The translations under genes were made by a program, and so were the position numbers. The notes under the pieces were generated by a model that was not told the DNA's origin, searched no databases, and worked only from the letters and a program-made list of their open reading frames with translations. DNA of 64,000 nucleotides from contig NC_064036.1 of the NCBI RefSeq assembly GCF_932526225.1, positions 15,307,181-15,371,180 on the forward strand, read 5' to 3'. The DNA is from Nematostella vectensis (taxonomy: Eukaryota; Cnidaria; Anthozoa; Actiniaria; Edwardsiidae). Each line of letters begins with the position of its first letter. The stretch's first letter is position 1. This document shows, piece by piece, positions 62,545-64,000 of this stretch.

Positions 62545-64000
62545 CAAAAGTACTGTTAGAACCGCGAATTAATTTCTGGTATTGGCTATGCTACGAATAC
62601 ATCACTTCATAAAGAAAAGGGCTGATACATGATGAATGGGGATGGCATATTCCAGTGGGTTTTGTAAAAATGTTATAGGTCAACCATTTTTTAAATCACG
62701 CTGTTAAAGGCAATGTACCACCTCGGTACGAGCGTCGGGATACGTCTCTTAATACACTCACACATATGAATCTAAAACCGCGGGCAATCGATAAATATCC
62801 TTATATAGCTTTGTTAACTTATAGAATTCTTATCTTCCCTAGTTTCGTCTCCTAAACACATATATCAATAACATATTTTTCCTTTCCAGTTTAGGGACAA
62901 GTTTCGTTTTCTTAGCACAATATCAACTTGATATAAACTTGATTGTTGTTATTGTTTCGAGGTATTTTACCCACATACAACAACACACGTGTGCGTGATA
63001 CTAATTTAAGCAGTGTCACTCAGTGAGTATCAGGCTTAAATTGTTTTTTTCTTAAAATCAGTCAAATCAATTAATATATGGCAAAGAGTTCAAGTTTAAA
63101 TCCCCCAAGCGCACTTAAGGCTGGGTGTGCCAATCAGATTTTTTGCGATATCAACCAAGAAAGCGTGGGAAAAAGAAAGTCAGGACAACAACTAATGCCC
63201 CTTGCCCATTATAGTATCAGTAGATGTGTCAAGTTTGCGATAAAAGTTTAGGTTTAACAATATCGTTATTTTGAGATTTTATTAAAAATACTGTTAAAGT
63301 CCGCAAGTAGGAACCTAGAATTTAAGTACTCATTAGGGTAGAATGTTCTTGTTATAAAACATTTACGTAAAAACCTGTTTAGCCTAAAATGTGTAATAGT
63401 TTCTTAATAAAAAATAGTTATAAATAAATAAATTGCCACATTAAATAATCTAGGTTCACAAAAAAAATAATACCATGAAATGCTTATACAATTTATAATA
63501 AGAATTTATTTCGATTTATATTTTATATAAACCGTTATTATATCTCATGTTATTATATGTAATGTTTTTTTTTACGTTTAACATTTTAGGGATGGCTACA
63601 CCATGGTGAGAAATTCACAGAATTTACCATCAATTTACCATCCTTATTAATGCGTTGCAATATTAGAGCCTTGACCTTGACCTTAGCAGCAATGTGCGCG
63701 GGTTATTTTGATGACCGCTGGCTATAACGGTTATGCCATATCGCGACACGGCAGATGAGTATAATAGAAACCAGGTGATCAATTTAAGTAGTTGTAGCCC
63801 TGTGAATTTCAGCACTGAATCTATCCTGGAATGTTTTATCAACCAAACTACGCACTTTGGGTAGAAATAAAATATGAAAAATATAGTAGAGCATGAAAAA
63901 TGCAGCATGTGAAACGGCTATAACTTTTCTCCCAATATTTCCAGATTTCAGCAAGGGAGAAGAAACAATAATTCGCTGGGTTGATCATCATATGATCGAC
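62545..64000. other. AT-rich right flank, no exon identified
   Basis: Probably intronic DNA of the minus-strand gene. I examined both strands and found no exon I could support. Confidence 0.35.

Overview
The window looks like nuclear DNA of an early-branching metazoan, most likely an anthozoan cnidarian such as a sea anemone. This is inferred from the gene content: astacin proteases fused to thrombospondin type 1 (TSP1), CUB and C-type lectin modules, a single-exon rhodopsin-class GPCR, GT-AG introns of 0.1-3 kb, many small TIR elements and abundant intronic minisatellites. No database was searched, so the species is not established.

Layout. 1-7 kb is mostly AT-rich non-coding DNA with one probable minus-strand terminal exon (1035-1312). 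7.1-15.2 kb holds gene A (+), a 10-exon secreted astacin of about 600 aa. 15.2-21.6 kb is a spacer with a Harbinger-like MITE. 21.6-49.5 kb holds gene B (+), a tandem paralogue of gene A. I traced 28 exons with consistent reading phase, encoding about 1,724 aa: signal peptide, propeptide, astacin protease, a Trp/Cys three-repeat module, TSP1, a second Trp/Cys module, 13 more TSP1 repeats, two CUB domains and a C-type lectin domain. 50.2-52.3 kb is a long-TIR DNA transposon. 52.8-54.5 kb carries several MITEs. 56.55-57.68 kb is an intronless class A GPCR. 61.0-62.5 kb contains the last two exons of an unidentified minus-strand gene.

How the genes relate. Genes A and B share exon order, intron phases and near-identical exon lengths through exon 9, so they arose by tandem duplication. 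Gene A stops after the second Trp/Cys module. Gene B continues into a TSP1/CUB/lectin tail built from phase 1-1 exons, most of them exactly 171 nt. Exons 16-18 of gene B are recent duplicates. Both products should be secreted zinc proteases acting in the extracellular matrix, mucus or another secretion, with the tail acting as an adhesion and glycan-binding arm.

Most unusual observations. (1) The Trp/Cys module, two three-repeat blocks per protein, is one I cannot assign to a named family. (2) Many tandem arrays here begin on, or include copies of, an exon-intron junction: gene A exon 2 on both sides, gene A exon 8, gene B exons 11 and 22, and the minus-strand gene. The junction itself has therefore been amplified. 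(3) After gene B exon 22 the array stays open in frame for 126 codons and ends in a second donor of the same phase, so a spliced low-complexity extension is possible.
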